DNA of 64,000 bases from Cylindrospermum sp. NIES-4074 (GTDB lineage: Bacteria > Cyanobacteriota > Cyanobacteriia > Cyanobacteriales > Nostocaceae): assembly GCA_003994795.1 (NCBI GenBank), contig AP018269.1, positions 1,801,346 through 1,865,345 on the forward strand. The letters are read 5' to 3'. The notes below the pieces were generated by a model. It saw nothing but the letters and a program-made list of their open reading frames with translations. It was not told where the DNA came from and ran no database searches. Shown here in pieces: positions 1-8,811 of this stretch (positions are counted from its first letter, which is position 1; each line of letters begins with the position of its first letter). The translations under genes were made by a program, and so were the position numbers.

Positions 1-259
1 GATCTAACTGGGTAGCAAGACATTCTCTCACCTCGTATAAGGCGGTAGATCGTTGTACCTGTTTACCAAGAAAAATCTCTTCTTCGTGGGTTAGGAGTGG
101 TACACGGCCAATCTCACGCAGATAAGTCCGCACGAGGTCTGTGGCTGTCTGAGCGGTCTTCATGGCGCTACTCTTTGGTAATGATGGGTTTGCTAGTAGG
201 GTCATTAGCTGATAAATGCCTTCGGCGGCTGGTGCTACCCAGTGAGGCTGGGAACCCAT
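1..259 (-). CDS. sigD: RNA polymerase group 2 sigma factor, N-terminal part (runs off the left edge)
   Basis: Only the 5' end of the gene is present. The minus frame holds DLVRTYLREIGRVPLL followed by THEEEIFLGKQVQ, the region 1.2 signature of cyanobacterial group 2 sigma-70 factors, which redirect RNA polymerase during stress or nutrient change. An in-frame stop lies just upstream of the ATG at 259. Other in-frame ATGs are at 205 and 163, none has a good Shine-Dalgarno sequence, and the conserved part begins after 163, so the start is uncertain. The symbol rests on synteny: I recall dps-carB-sigD in that order in Anabaena PCC 7120, and the same order and strand occur here. The family call is firm. 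Another group 2 member such as SigB or SigE cannot be excluded from 86 codons. Confidence 0.8.
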   Translation of the reverse strand, partial: MGSQPHWVAPAAEGIYQLMTLLANPSLPKSSAMKTAQTATDLVRTYLREIGRVPLLTHEEEIFLGKQVQRSTALYEVRECLATQLD

Positions 260-818
260 GCTATGGTTTGCAACTTATGCGCCCGAAAAAATCGGCTGCT
301 CATATTTAGTCAAATTTAAGCTCTCTTAACTGCTAGACGTTACCGTCATTTCTCTGTTTGCACAAGTATCTACAGTTAGATAAAAGGTAGCAAGTAAAAC
401 ATTTTTTGTATTTTTCTATCATTAATAATTGTAACATTTATGAGAATAATTTGACTACTTGGCAACAGAAAATTTTGCAGCTGTTCAAGGCCGTGTGATG
501 CCGATATTTTACTCAAGACCATACTAGAAGCAACTTTAATAAATTCTCTGGAGAGAAAAAAGCCTCCTCATATTTGTTAAAGTATCTCAACGATAACCAT
601 AATGATTCTCTTATAACAATTGCTTAATTTTTCCGGGGCAGGAGCCAAGGGGGAAGAGGGGGGAGAGGGGGAAGAGGGGGAAGAAGAGGGAGAGGGGGGA
701 AATACTTTTTCTCTGTCTTGTCCCCACACTCCCCACACTCCCCACACTCCCCACACTCCTCACTCAGCACTCAGCACTTTAGCCGAAGCACTTTAGCCGA
801 AGCACTCAGCACTCCTCG
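260..818. other. Gene-free spacer between carB and the sigma factor gene
   Basis: About 560 bases without a credible gene. Positions 310-620 are AT-rich and could carry the sigma-gene promoter, although no convincing -10/-35 pair was picked. From about 640 the spacer becomes low-complexity: purine-rich GGGGGAAGA-type repeats, then CACTCCC units, then the STRR unit ACTCAGC up to the carB stop codon. Confidence 0.7.
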
Positions 819-822
819 CTAA
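644..822. repeat. G-rich low-complexity run followed by heptanucleotide (STRR) arrays
   Basis: Three short-period arrays abut: GGGGGAAGA/GGGGAGA units (about 644-700), CACACTCCC units (about 722-760) and ACTCAGC heptamers (about 761-815), interrupted by a duplicated ACTTTAGCCGAAGC segment. Heptamer arrays of this sort are the STRR sequences described in heterocyst-forming cyanobacteria. They end a few bases past the carB stop codon. Confidence 0.8.
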
Positions 823-3800
823 TGAGCTTTGCCGTAATCTTGGATAACTTTTACGTCCAAAGTCGTGGTTTGTAGGGAATGGATGGCGGCGACTGTGGCT
901 TTTGCCCCAGCGATGGTAGTAATGATGGGAATTTTGTAGGCTAGAGCTGTGCGGCGGATTAACCGAGCATCAGTATGAGCTTCTTCCCCCGAAGGTGTGT
1001 TGATGATGAGTTGGATTTTTTGGTTTTTGATGGCATCGAGGACATGGGGGCGGCCTTCATGGAGTTTCAGCACTAACTCAATGTCTAATCCTTTTTCTTG
1101 AAGGACTCGGCGTGTACCAAAGGTAGCCATCACAGTAAAGCCTAAATCAATAAATTCTCTGACGACATCCACGGCAGCAGCTTTGTCGCGATCGCTCATT
1201 GATACAAACACAGTTCCTTTGAGAGGTAAACGCTCTCCAGCGCCTAGTTCTGCTTTAGCAAAGGCACGGCCAAAGTCGCTGTCAATCCCCATCACCTCAC
1301 CAGTGGAGCGCATTTCTGGGCCTAATATCGTATCAGTTCCAGGGAATTTATTAAAGGGTAATACTGCTTCTTTAACAGCAATATGAGTGGGGATGACTTC
1401 CTCGGTAAAGTTCAATTCCTCTAAGGTTTTGCCCGACATAATTAAGGATGCTAGTTTTGCCAGCTGTACACCTGTTGCTTTAGAAACAAAGGGGACTGTA
1501 CGCGAGGCGCGGGGGTTGGCTTCCAAAATGTAAACTTGGGGAGAATAGCTGCTGGCACCAACGACAGCAAATTGAATATTCATCAACCCGACGACGGAGA
1601 GCGATTGTGCTAATTGGACAGTCCAAGTCCGAATTTGGTTCAGTACTGCTGGTGGTAGAGAAATGGAAGGTAGGGAGCAAGCGGAGTCTCCTGAGTGAAT
1701 TCCTGCTTGTTCGATGTGTTCCATAATGCCACCAATTACTACTCTACCAGTATGGTCGGCGATCGCATCTACATCTACTTCAATGGCATTTTCCAAAAAC
1801 TTATCAATCAGAATGGGATGATCTGGTTCGATCAGCACCGCAAAACTCATATAGCGTTCTAACTCGGCATCAGAATAGACGATTTCCATCGCCCTTCCTC
1901 CCAATACATAGCTAGGACGCACCACCACCGGATAACCAATGCGTTTGGCAACAATTAGCGCGTCTTCATAACTCCGGGCCAGGCCATTCGGCGGTTGGGC
2001 AATATTCAATCTTTTGAGAATCTTCTCAAACCGTTCCCTATCTTCTGCGGTGTCGATAGAGTCTGGTGAAGTCCCCCAAATTTGGGTCGTGAGTCCTGAG
2101 TTGGGATTGTTAAGAACTTCTTGCAAGGGTAATGCCAACTTCAGTGGTGTTTGTCCGCCAAATTGGATAATTATACCGACAGGATTTTCAGCTTCGATGA
2201 TGTTGAGGACATCTTCTTTGGTTAAAGGCTCAAAGTAAAGGCGATCGCTGGTATCGTAGTCTGTGGAAACTGTCTCTGGGTTAGAGTTGACCATAATTGT
2301 TTCATAACCCGCACCCTTCAAAGCATAGGCAGCGTGACAACAACAATAATCAAACTCAATTCCCTGTCCAATACGGTTGGGGCCACCACCCAAAATCATC
2401 ACCTTGGGTTTGGTTGTGGGCAAAACTTCCGTTTCTTCTTCGTAGGTGGAATAGTAATAGGGAGTAAACGCCTCAAATTCAGCGGCGCAGGTGTCTACAG
2501 TTTTGTAAACGGGAATCACCCCTAATTGTTTGCGATATGCCCGGACTTCATCTTCAGTAGTTTTGGTGGCGTAGGCAATTTGGCGATCGCTATAACCGTC
2601 TCGCTTGACATCATACATTTGCTCTTTTGTTAACTGCTTTAAAGGCGTCCGTTTGAGAAATTTCTCTACCTCTAGCAGTTGCTGCAATTTATCCAAGAAC
2701 CAAGGGTCTATGGCAGTGAGTTCGTAGATATCTTCAGGACTGATGCCGCTTTGCAAAGCATGACGCACAGCGAAAATGCGATCGGGGTTGGGTGTCCGCA
2801 ACTGGGCGCGAATTTGTTCACCGCTAGGTAATTTCTCGGCTTTATCGCAACCCCAGCCAGCGCGGCCAGTTTCTAGGGAACGCAGGGCTTTTTGAAAGGA
2901 TTCGTTAAATGTCCGCCCAATTGCCATTGCTTCCCCAACTGACTTCATTTGGGTAGTCAGCACTGGTTCCGAACCAGGGAACTTTTCAAAGGCAAAGCGG
3001 GGGATTTTTGTGACTACATAGTCAATTGTCGGCTCAAAGGATGCCGGGGTTTGCTTGGTGATGTCATTTTGAAGTTCATTCAAGGTATAACCCACAGCTA
3101 ATTTAGCCGCTATCTTGGCGATGGGGAAACCTGTGGCTTTGGAAGACAAGGCGGAACTGCGGGAAACACGGGGGTTCATTTCAATCACCACCACATCCCC
3201 GTTAACCGGATTAACGGCAAACTGGATATTAGAACCGCCAGTTTCTACACCAATTTCGCGGATGATTTTAATTGCCATATCCCGCAGCCGTTGGTATTCT
3301 TTATCGGTGAGGGTTTGGGCGGGGGCGACGGTAATCGAGTCGCCGGTGTGGATGCCCATCGGGTCTAGGTTTTCGATGGAACAGATAATTACCACGTTAT
3401 CTGCCAAGTCGCGCATGACTTCTAACTCGTATTCTTTCCAGCCGAGTAGAGACTGGTCAATGAGAATTTGGGAAACAGGACTGGCATCGATACCTACCTG
3501 AGCCATTTCTTCAAATTCTTCTTGGTTATAGGCGATACCACCACCAGTGCCCCCCATTGTGAAGGCAGGACGGATAATTAGGGGATAAGTGCCAATTTGA
3601 CGCGCGATCGCTTTTGATTCTTCTAAAGATGAGGCTGTGCCACTAGGACAGACTGCTACCCCAATCTTGGCCATTGCTTCGTTGAACAGTTTCCTGTCTT
3701 CGGCTTTTTCAATAGCTGGTAATTTAGCGCCAATTAACTCGACGTTGTACTTTTCTAAGACACCACTTTTTGCTAAAGCCACAGCGAGGTTGAGGGCGGT

Positions 3801-4079
3801 TTGCCCTCCCATCGTTGGTAGTAAAGCATCAGGGCGTTCTTTGGCGATGACTTTTTCGACCACTTCCGGTATCAGCGGCTCAATATAAGTGCGATCGGCT
3901 GTTTCCGGGTCAGTCATAATCGTCGCAGGGTTGGAGTTAACCAACACTACTTCATAGCCTTCTTCTCGCAATGCTTTACAGGCTTGAGTGCCAGAGTAGT
4001 CAAACTCACAGGCTTGCCCAATCACAATTGGGCCAGAACCTAACAGCAGAATCTTCCGGAGGTCATCACGGCGGGGCAT
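819..4079 (-). CDS. carB: Carbamoyl-phosphate synthase large subunit
   Basis: The 1086-residue product makes carbamoyl phosphate from bicarbonate, ATP and ammonia delivered by the small subunit CarA, feeding arginine and pyrimidine synthesis in the cytoplasm. The two homologous halves are visible: [17 protein letters not shown] near residue 14 opens the carboxyphosphate half, and [15 protein letters not shown] near residue 565 opens the carbamoyl-phosphate half. Each is followed by an ATP-grasp domain with [18 protein letters not shown] or [18 protein letters not shown]. The C-terminal 130 residues form the MGS-like allosteric domain. Length is close to the 1073 residues of the E. coli enzyme. 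carA is not in the window, as expected since cyanobacterial carA and carB are usually unlinked. It is flanked by dps upstream and the sigma factor gene downstream on the same strand. Confidence 0.98.
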   Translation of the reverse strand: MPRRDDLRKILLLGSGPIVIGQACEFDYSGTQACKALREEGYEVVLVNSNPATIMTDPETADRTYIEPLIPEVVEKVIAKERPDALLPTMGGQTALNLAVALAKSGVLEKYNVELIGAKLPAIEKAEDRKLFNEAMAKIGVAVCPSGTASSLEESKAIARQIGTYPLIIRPAFTMGGTGGGIAYNQEEFEEMAQVGIDASPVSQILIDQSLLGWKEYELEVMRDLADNVVIICSIENLDPMGIHTGDSITVAPAQTLTDKEYQRLRDMAIKIIREIGVETGGSNIQFAVNPVNGDVVVIEMNPRVSRSSALSSKATGFPIAKIAAKLAVGYTLNELQNDITKQTPASFEPTIDYVVTKIPRFAFEKFPGSEPVLTTQMKSVGEAMAIGRTFNESFQKALRSLETGRAGWGCDKAEKLPSGEQIRAQLRTPNPDRIFAVRHALQSGISPEDIYELTAIDPWFLDKLQQLLEVEKFLKRTPLKQLTKEQMYDVKRDGYSDRQIAYATKTTEDEVRAYRKQLGVIPVYKTVDTCAAEFEAFTPYYYSTYEEETEVLPTTKPKVMILGGGPNRIGQGIEFDYCCCHAAYALKGAGYETIMVNSNPETVSTDYDTSDRLYFEPLTKEDVLNIIEAENPVGIIIQFGGQTPLKLALPLQEVLNNPNSGLTTQIWGTSPDSIDTAEDRERFEKILKRLNIAQPPNGLARSYEDALIVAKRIGYPVVVRPSYVLGGRAMEIVYSDAELERYMSFAVLIEPDHPILIDKFLENAIEVDVDAIADHTGRVVIGGIMEHIEQAGIHSGDSACSLPSISLPPAVLNQIRTWTVQLAQSLSVVGLMNIQFAVVGASSYSPQVYILEANPRASRTVPFVSKATGVQLAKLASLIMSGKTLEELNFTEEVIPTHIAVKEAVLPFNKFPGTDTILGPEMRSTGEVMGIDSDFGRAFAKAELGAGERLPLKGTVFVSMSDRDKAAAVDVVREFIDLGFTVMATFGTRRVLQEKGLDIELVLKLHEGRPHVLDAIKNQKIQLIINTPSGEEAHTDARLIRRTALAYKIPIITTIAGAKATVAAIHSLQTTTLDVKVIQDYGKAH

Positions 4080-4179
4080 AGTCGTTGCCTTGGAGTACGA
4101 GAATACAAATCCTGATTATTTTAAGGGTCTTTATCACCCCTCATGTTGTTTATTATCCAGTTTTCTCGGTTTTGATGAC

Positions 4180-4250
4180 AGAGGGGGGAAAAGAGAGGGG
4201 GGAGAGGGGGGAGATGGGGGGGATGGGGGAGATGGGGGGGATGGGGGTGT
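4180..4250. repeat. G-rich GGGGGGAGAT-type low-complexity repeat
   Basis: Irregular repeats of GGGGGAGAT, GGGGGGGAT and GAGAGGGGGG units. The same unit type occurs at 644-700 and forms the 3' end of trmD at about 36070-36115, so it is a dispersed low-complexity family. Confidence 0.75.
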
Positions 4251-4480
4251 AATTTTTAGGTTTTTTTAGGTCAATTTATTTAATTGTCAATGAGCTAATT
4301 TTTAAAGTTTTTACGCAGCTTTTTGATATGTCAGATGGATTATTGCCACGATAGGTAATTTTTATGAGTCAAGTTTGTATGTATTCAGGTAGAACACATA
4401 GTAAAAATAAAAATAGTTTTTAGTAGGCTAATTTAAAATAATTCTCAAATCAAATTTATATAATTTTTTCCGGTTACATT

Positions 4481-4516
4481 AAAAATGGCAGAGAAGTATA
4501 AATGCTACTCTCTGCC
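4481..4516 (-). terminator. Rho-independent terminator of dps
   Basis: GGCAGAGA (4487-4494) pairs with TCTCTGCC (4509-4516) around a 14-base loop. Read on the minus strand, the hairpin is followed by a T run (AAAAA at 4481-4485). It lies about 80 bases beyond the dps stop codon. Confidence 0.75.
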
Positions 4517-4597
4517 AAATTTTATCATTTTTTAAGAAGCTATGTGCTGATAACTTTTTTTGAATCTAGGGTAGAGCAATCTAGATTTATGGGAGTG

Positions 4598-5152
4598 TTA
4601 ATTCTGAGCAACTTGGACAAATCCCAAGGTTAAGCTATCCTTGGCGAGGAAGTGAGCCAAGTGATAAGCCCGTTCTTCAGTTTTTAACAGGATTTTTTCG
4701 TACAGATAACGTGTACCCCGGTCGCCTAAACTTTCTGCCTGAGCGGCTTGACGACGAATTACACCAATTAATGCTTGTTCTGCTACTAGGTCATTTTCTA
4801 CCATTTTACGGGAAGAAAATACGCCATCAGCTTCTGGTTCAAAACAGGTTAATTCAGCTAATTTGCTGAAAGTAGCAGCTGGTACACCACCCAGTCCATT
4901 TAAGCGTTCGCCAATTTCATGGATGTGACCTTGAATCTCTTCGTAGCTTTCGTTAAAAAACTTATGCAGAGAATAAAATTCTGCACCTTCAACTACAAAA
5001 TGATGCTTTTGGTACTGCAAGTACAGTGCCTGAAAACTAGCTAATACGACATTAAATCCTTCCACAACTGGAGCGGTTACGCTTTTATCCAACAATACAG
5101 GATTGTCGTAAACCTGACCAAAATTTTGTAACACAGTTTGTGTATCAGACAT
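4598..5152 (-). CDS. dps: Dps-family DNA-binding ferritin-like protein
   Basis: The 184-residue product belongs to the Dps miniferritins, which form 12-subunit cages that oxidise and store iron using H2O2 and protect DNA. The four-helix core is clear, with the hallmark [18 protein letters not shown] (residues 49-66) and [12 protein letters not shown] further on. The usual second-helix D-x-I-A-E-R ferroxidase motif reads H-I-H-E-I-G-E-R here. Extra histidines at this position resemble the His-type ferroxidase centre reported for some cyanobacterial Dps proteins; that match is from memory. The start ATG at 5152 is preceded by GAGAGGAGAAC, a good ribosome-binding site. It is monocistronic, with a terminator at 4481-4516. 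Iron- or redox-dependent control is typical of the family, but no operator was identified. Confidence 0.93.
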   Translation of the reverse strand: MSDTQTVLQNFGQVYDNPVLLDKSVTAPVVEGFNVVLASFQALYLQYQKHHFVVEGAEFYSLHKFFNESYEEIQGHIHEIGERLNGLGGVPAATFSKLAELTCFEPEADGVFSSRKMVENDLVAEQALIGVIRRQAAQAESLGDRGTRYLYEKILLKTEERAYHLAHFLAKDSLTLGFVQVAQN

Positions 5153-5510
5153 TGTTCTCCTCTCTTTTTAGCAGTTACAGTTTTTAACTGCCTAGCCTAT
5201 ACATATTAACATTTAAAAAATGAAGACAAGCCTATTCACGAGCAGAGACTTTTGAAGTTTTGACTGCTACAAGTCTTAACTTTATTCCTGCTAACAGTCT
5301 AGATTACTATTATCCTTGACTAATGTCTTGAGATATGCATATTCCCTAAGTGGGAGATGGGAGAAGGGGATACTTCCCTGGAAATAATTTTTTTGCGAAC
5401 TTAATGATAATTATTTGCACTTAAGCTATTCTGATTTAAGGTGCTGAACTCCAGCATATTTCCCAATCTAGGGAGTTAAAGCGTGGTAGTTACTGCAAGT
5501 TTGTTGCACT
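5153..5510. other. Divergent intergenic region upstream of dps
   Basis: About 360 bases between the divergent dps and the small gene at 5511. It is AT-rich and presumably holds promoters for both sides. I see no repeat or gene in it and cannot assign operators with confidence. Confidence 0.5.
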
Positions 5511-5777
5511 TTGAGGGCAGTTCTCTTGAAATCATTTAGTTCAGAAATAGAAATAAAACAGGCTGTTGAGGTGAATTGGGCAGACCGCTGGCAAGTCTAT
5601 CAACGTTTGCAGGAGTTAGATATTCCCTGTTGGTGTGAGACTAATCAGCCATTGAGGGTGAAAATTAGCAACCCTACAGCAGCTGTTCAACTTTGGAGTG
5701 TGATGCGACAATTCTCAGCCTCTCGTCAAGACCTAATTTGGACTCTTGAGCATAGTTGGCAGAGTCGCTACCGATAG
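5511..5777 (+). CDS. Small conserved cyanobacterial protein of unknown function
   Basis: An 88-residue soluble protein with an alternating helix/strand pattern (VNWADRWQVYQRLQEL; LRVKISNPTAAVQLWSVM). I recognise it only as the type of small protein conserved among filamentous cyanobacteria; no catalytic motif is visible. The listed start is TTG. A second in-frame TTG at 5526 would give an 83-residue product beginning LKSFSSEIEIKQ, and neither has a strong ribosome-binding site. It precedes the [2Fe-2S] protein gene by about 70 bases on the same strand, so co-transcription is possible. It is probably real, because its composition and codon use resemble the neighbours. Confidence 0.6.
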   Translation: MRAVLLKSFSSEIEIKQAVEVNWADRWQVYQRLQELDIPCWCETNQPLRVKISNPTAAVQLWSVMRQFSASRQDLIWTLEHSWQSRYR

Positions 5778-5850
5778 TTGTAATTGGTGACTAATATTAC
5801 TGTTAATGTCTCGATTGATAGCTTGTCTTCTTTAAGAAAAGGTAAAAAAA

Positions 5851-6525
5851 ATGAGTGAATCCCACATTACTGAAGTAGCAGAATTTTGCTTTGAGGGCAG
5901 GTTTCTCGATTTTGTGATCAAAGATGGCTATAAGCTCAAAGGTTTGCTGCTGGGGACGGCTGAAGGTGAATGCTATATTAAGCTAGCCAAACATCTACGG
6001 GCTGCTTTTGATTTGCGCTTACCACCAGGTACTTGGCTGCAAGTTATGGGTACAAAAAAACATAATCTGAAAAATGGCGAAGTTACGCTCAAAGCTGAAC
6101 GGGTGATGGCGGCGCGTTCTGAGATCAGTGAAGCTAAGACTAAGACTATTTCCCCCACACAGCAAGCCGTATCAACTAATAATGCCAAGGCCAAATCAGA
6201 TAAGGCTAAAGCCACAATTTTAGTGTGTCAAAAGTCAGATTGCATGAAACGCGGTGGTACAGCTGTGTGTCAGGCTTTAGCAGCAACTTTAAGCGATCGC
6301 GGTTTGGAAGATCAAGTCACTATCAAAGGTACTGGCTGTATGAAAAACTGCAAAGCTGGCCCTAACTTAGTTATGCCAGACAAAACGCGTTATAGCCAGA
6401 TTAAACCTGCACAAATATCCGTAATTATAGATAAGTATTTTCCCGATCAGTGTCAGCAACAAGGCGCAGATAAGTCAAACGATGTAGCAATAAATATGGC
6501 AAAGTTAGCTGAAGCTACTAGTTGA
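5851..6525 (+). CDS. (2Fe-2S) ferredoxin-domain protein, thioredoxin-like fold
   Basis: A 224-residue two-part protein. Residues 1-90 form a beta-rich N-terminal region (FEGRFLDFVIKDGYKLKG) of unknown role. A Lys/Ala-rich linker follows, then a thioredoxin-like [2Fe-2S] domain from about residue 121. Its cysteines are C126 and C131 (CQKSDC), C140, C163 and C167 (GCMKNC); the C-terminal C-x3-C with an upstream cysteine pair is the pattern of Clostridium/Azotobacter-type ferredoxins and NuoE-like domains. It could carry electrons or sense redox state; no partner gene lies beside it. ATG at 5851 is preceded by AAGAAAAGG. I am confident about the domain and do not know the physiological role. Confidence 0.85.
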   Translation: MSESHITEVAEFCFEGRFLDFVIKDGYKLKGLLLGTAEGECYIKLAKHLRAAFDLRLPPGTWLQVMGTKKHNLKNGEVTLKAERVMAARSEISEAKTKTISPTQQAVSTNNAKAKSDKAKATILVCQKSDCMKRGGTAVCQALAATLSDRGLEDQVTIKGTGCMKNCKAGPNLVMPDKTRYSQIKPAQISVIIDKYFPDQCQQQGADKSNDVAINMAKLAEATS

Positions 6526-6772
6526 ATCTTTAGACGTTAATGAGAAGATAAGCACATGTGTTGCTTAGTGTGTTCCCCTAATGTTCGGTACTGATTCTTG
6601 TAAATAATTGCAAGAGCTTTGATCAAGATAAGTTGGGTTAATACCAATGTCCTTATTTATGTAGCCTTCATCCGCAAGGACTTGTTTGGCGAATTCTAGA
6701 TAAACCCAAACTTCAGGGTGGGCAATGCCTACCCGATTTTTTTCTCAGATACTTCATATATAAAAGTATTAA

Positions 6773-6802
6773 AAACCAGGTTTGTACAGATAAACCTGGT
6801 TT
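6773..6802. terminator. Symmetric terminator-like hairpin
   Basis: AAACCAGGTTT (6773-6783) and AAACCTGGTTT (6792-6802) form an 11-bp perfect stem with an 8-base loop. A-rich and T-rich flanks would let it work in both directions, ending the 5851-6525 transcript and any read-through from the phn operon. Confidence 0.7.
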
Positions 6803-6827
6803 ATTTATAGCCCCATACTGTTAACTA

Positions 6828-7028
6828 CAGGACTTACGCAAAGTCTTCCATTTCTTGGCGTTCTTCTCTTCTCTACGAGAGGCTTGTCTGCGACACGCTG
6901 CGCGAACGCCAACGAGACGCTAACGCGAAGGCGTCTTCTCTGCGAGACGCTTCGCATTGGCGGAAGCCTCTCGTAGAGAAGGCGGTTCGTAAAAGTCCTA
7001 TTTCTTCGTACTTTGTGCGTAAGTCCTG
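6828..7028. mobile_element. 201 bp MITE-like element ending in CAGGACTTACGCA inverted repeats
   Basis: The ends are CAGGACTTACGCA and TGCGTAAGTCCTG, perfect 13-bp inverted repeats. The interior is itself palindromic (TCTACGAGAGGC ... GCCTCTCGTAGA) and has no coding capacity. The sequence AACTAC occurs immediately outside both ends (overlapping the first C at the left), consistent with a short target duplication. The right copy contains the phnE stop codon. Shorter relatives with the same ends lie at 8648-8741 and 25868-25960. Confidence 0.75.
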
Positions 7029-7030
7029 AA

Positions 7031-7825
7031 CTACATGGAATCGAGCCGATGACGTAGTTGGCTACTAAAAGCATCAATTACTGACACGACTACCAATAGT
7101 ACTAACATCATGGTTGTAGCTTTGGTGTATTCAAAATTATCTATGTAACTTTTCAACTGGAAGCCTATACCACCGGCTCCTACTACACCCAGTACGGAAG
7201 CTGCACGGATATTATACTCAAACATCCATAAGGTATAACCCAATCCTAAAGGCAGCACTTGGGGGAAAATGCCGTATTGGGCGATTTGCAATCTAGATGC
7301 ACCGATAACTTTTAAAGATTCTAGCGATCGCGAATCAACAGCTTCAATTGCTTGTTGATAGAATTTGGCCAGGTAGCCTATTGTGTAGATTCCCAAGGCT
7401 AAAGTGCCTGCGGGTGCGCCTAAACCGGTGGCAGCAACGAAAATTAGCCCCAAAATAATCGAGGGGACAGAACGCACGGCGTTTTGCAGTAAGTTCGCTA
7501 ACCATCGCAACCAACGAGGTGCAATGTTGTTGGCGCTAGCAATGGCTATGGGTACAGAAATAATTGCCCCGATTGAGGTTCCCCACAGGGACATCTGTAT
7601 GGTTTCAATTAATGCCTTAATAGCTACATCTAATACTTTGAAATCTGGGGGGAATAAGCGGGAAATAAAATCGGTGATGTTGGGCCAACTGGAATACAGC
7701 AATTCAAAATCGACTTTTAAACCATGCAAAGCCCAAATATAAACCGCTACTATTATCAAAAAAATTAACAGGGGAATTACCCAAGGATAGCGGCGTGGAA
7801 GTTTGGTATTAGAGAATTCACTCAT
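7031..7825 (-). CDS. phnE: Phosphonate/phosphite ABC transporter permease
   Basis: This is the inner-membrane permease of a PhnCDE-type importer. From the ATG at 7825 it is 264 residues. A first membrane segment (WVIPLLIFLIIVAVYIWAL) is followed by the binding-protein-dependent transport fold with TIQMSLWGTSIGAIISVPIA. An EAA-like loop (SLKVIGASRLQIAQYGIFPQ) contacts the ATPase. The start is fixed by ATGA coupling: its ATG shares bases 7822-7825 with the TGA of phnC. A longer frame reading back to 7897 would run deep into phnC and is unlikely. It is the last gene of phnD-phnC-phnE. The stop codon lies directly against a MITE, so the tail of the gene has been an insertion site. Confidence 0.92.
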   Translation of the reverse strand: MSEFSNTKLPRRYPWVIPLLIFLIIVAVYIWALHGLKVDFELLYSSWPNITDFISRLFPPDFKVLDVAIKALIETIQMSLWGTSIGAIISVPIAIASANNIAPRWLRWLANLLQNAVRSVPSIILGLIFVAATGLGAPAGTLALGIYTIGYLAKFYQQAIEAVDSRSLESLKVIGASRLQIAQYGIFPQVLPLGLGYTLWMFEYNIRAASVLGVVGAGGIGFQLKSYIDNFEYTKATTMMLVLLVVVSVIDAFSSQLRHRLDSM

Positions 7826-8583
7826 ATTTCGTGGGGGGTGGGGATTGTATTCTCCAAATTCAAAACTTGGGAAAATTGAGCTTGCAGATTGTCGCACTTT
7901 CCGTCATAAACTATGCGTCCGGCATCAAGGACGATCGCACGTTGAGCATATTCTGCGGCTATGCCCAAATCATGCAAAACCGTTACTATAGTTAAGCCTT
8001 GCTGGGTGTGCAGTTGTGATAAAGTCTGCATTACCTGTTGAGATGCAACAACGTCTAAACCGGTGATTGGTTCATCAGCTAAGAGAATTTGTGGTGATTG
8101 AATTAAAGCACGAGCGATCGCCACTCGTTGTTGTTGTCCACCGCTGAGTTGGCTAGTTTTTTGATATGCTTGCTCTCTTAAACCCAAATCTTCTAGCAAC
8201 TGTAGGGCTAATTGGCGATCGCGTTTGGGAAATCCCCATAGGGTTTGCCAAGTTGTTCTCACACCCAAACGACCACACAACACGTTATCCACTGCTGATA
8301 ATTGGCGAATTAGTCCGCCTCCCTGAAATAACATCCCCATCTCCCGGCGAATTTTTGGCAGTGTTTGGGGAGTCATTTCCATATCGTTGATGTAAATTTC
8401 TCCTTGGGCTATTGGCACCAACCCCATTAGCGATCGCAATAATGTAGACTTACCCGCACCATTTAGTCCCAGCAATACGACAAATTCGCCAGAATTAATG
8501 TGAAAATTAATCCCCTTGAGGATGGGACGGTTTAGAGATGCAACATAAGCTGTCTCTAGGTTGTGACATTCAATTTGTTTCAC
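7822..8583 (-). CDS. phnC: Phosphonate/phosphite ABC transporter ATP-binding protein
   Basis: This ATPase powers PhnE. From the GTG at 8583 it is 253 residues. Walker A is GLNGAGKST (residues 39-47), the ABC signature is LSGGQQQRVAIARAL, Walker B is ILLADEPITGLD and the switch region includes VLHDLGIA. The frame stays open to an ATG at 8637, but those 18 extra residues (containing ITNYQLPIPS) come from a TAATTGG heptamer repeat. I therefore prefer the GTG, where the family homology begins. It is translationally coupled to phnE and separated from phnD by about 230 bases of STRR and MITE sequence. No C-P lyase genes follow, so the substrate may be phosphonate, phosphite or phosphate esters; the sequence does not decide. 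Confidence 0.92.
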   Translation of the reverse strand: MKQIECHNLETAYVASLNRPILKGINFHINSGEFVVLLGLNGAGKSTLLRSLMGLVPIAQGEIYINDMEMTPQTLPKIRREMGMLFQGGGLIRQLSAVDNVLCGRLGVRTTWQTLWGFPKRDRQLALQLLEDLGLREQAYQKTSQLSGGQQQRVAIARALIQSPQILLADEPITGLDVVASQQVMQTLSQLHTQQGLTIVTVLHDLGIAAEYAQRAIVLDAGRIVYDGKCDNLQAQFSQVLNLENTIPTPHEI

Positions 8584-8586
8584 GCT

Positions 8587-8647
8587 GGGGATGGGTAATT
8601 GGTAATTGGTAATCGGTAATGGGGAAAAACTCAGCACTCAGCACTCA
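8587..8647. repeat. TAATTGG and ACTCAGC heptamer repeats upstream of phnC
   Basis: Tandem GGTAATT-type heptamers (about 8587-8621) run into ACTCAGC heptamers (8629-8647). They lie at or before the phnC start and create a spurious N-terminal extension if the upstream ATG is used. Confidence 0.75.
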
Positions 8648-8741
8648 CAGGACTTACGCAAGAACTCTCTAAAACTCTTATTCCTTTGCGTCCTTTGCGT
8701 CCTTTGCGGTTCGTTTCTTCATGATGAAAGCGTAAGTCCTG
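8648..8741. mobile_element. 94 bp MITE inside an STRR array
   Basis: Ends are CAGGACTTACGCA and GCGTAAGTCCTG. The interior has TCCTTTGCG repeats and TTTCTTCATGATGAAA. It interrupts an ACTCAGC heptamer array (8629-8647 and 8742-8811) with ACTCA at both borders, so it appears to have inserted into, or been bracketed by, the repeat. It is nearly the same as 25868-25960. Confidence 0.75.
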
Positions 8742-8811
8742 ACTCAGCACTCAGCACTCAGCACTCGGAACTCAGCACTCAGCACTCGGAACTCAGCACT
8801 CAGCACTCAAC
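8742..8811. repeat. ACTCAGC heptamer array (STRR) between phnD and phnC
   Basis: About ten heptamers of ACTCAGC, with CACTCGGA variants at regular intervals giving a higher-order period. It ends within a few bases of the phnD stop codon. Confidence 0.85.

Larger units (their letters stand above)
4080..4597. other. Spacer between dps and carB
   Basis: About 520 bases without a gene. It holds a G-rich repeat (about 4180-4250), AT-rich sequence that probably includes the carB promoter, and the dps terminator hairpin at 4487-4516. Confidence 0.6.

Noticed and set aside
3115-3501. 128-codon plus-strand frame inside carB
   Set aside because: Shadow frame opposite a highly conserved gene; no start signal.
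6805-7077. Minus-strand frame of 90 codons overlapping phnE
   Set aside because: It lies across the CAGGACTTACGCA MITE and the phnE end in another frame, with an Arg-rich composition typical of non-coding sequence.
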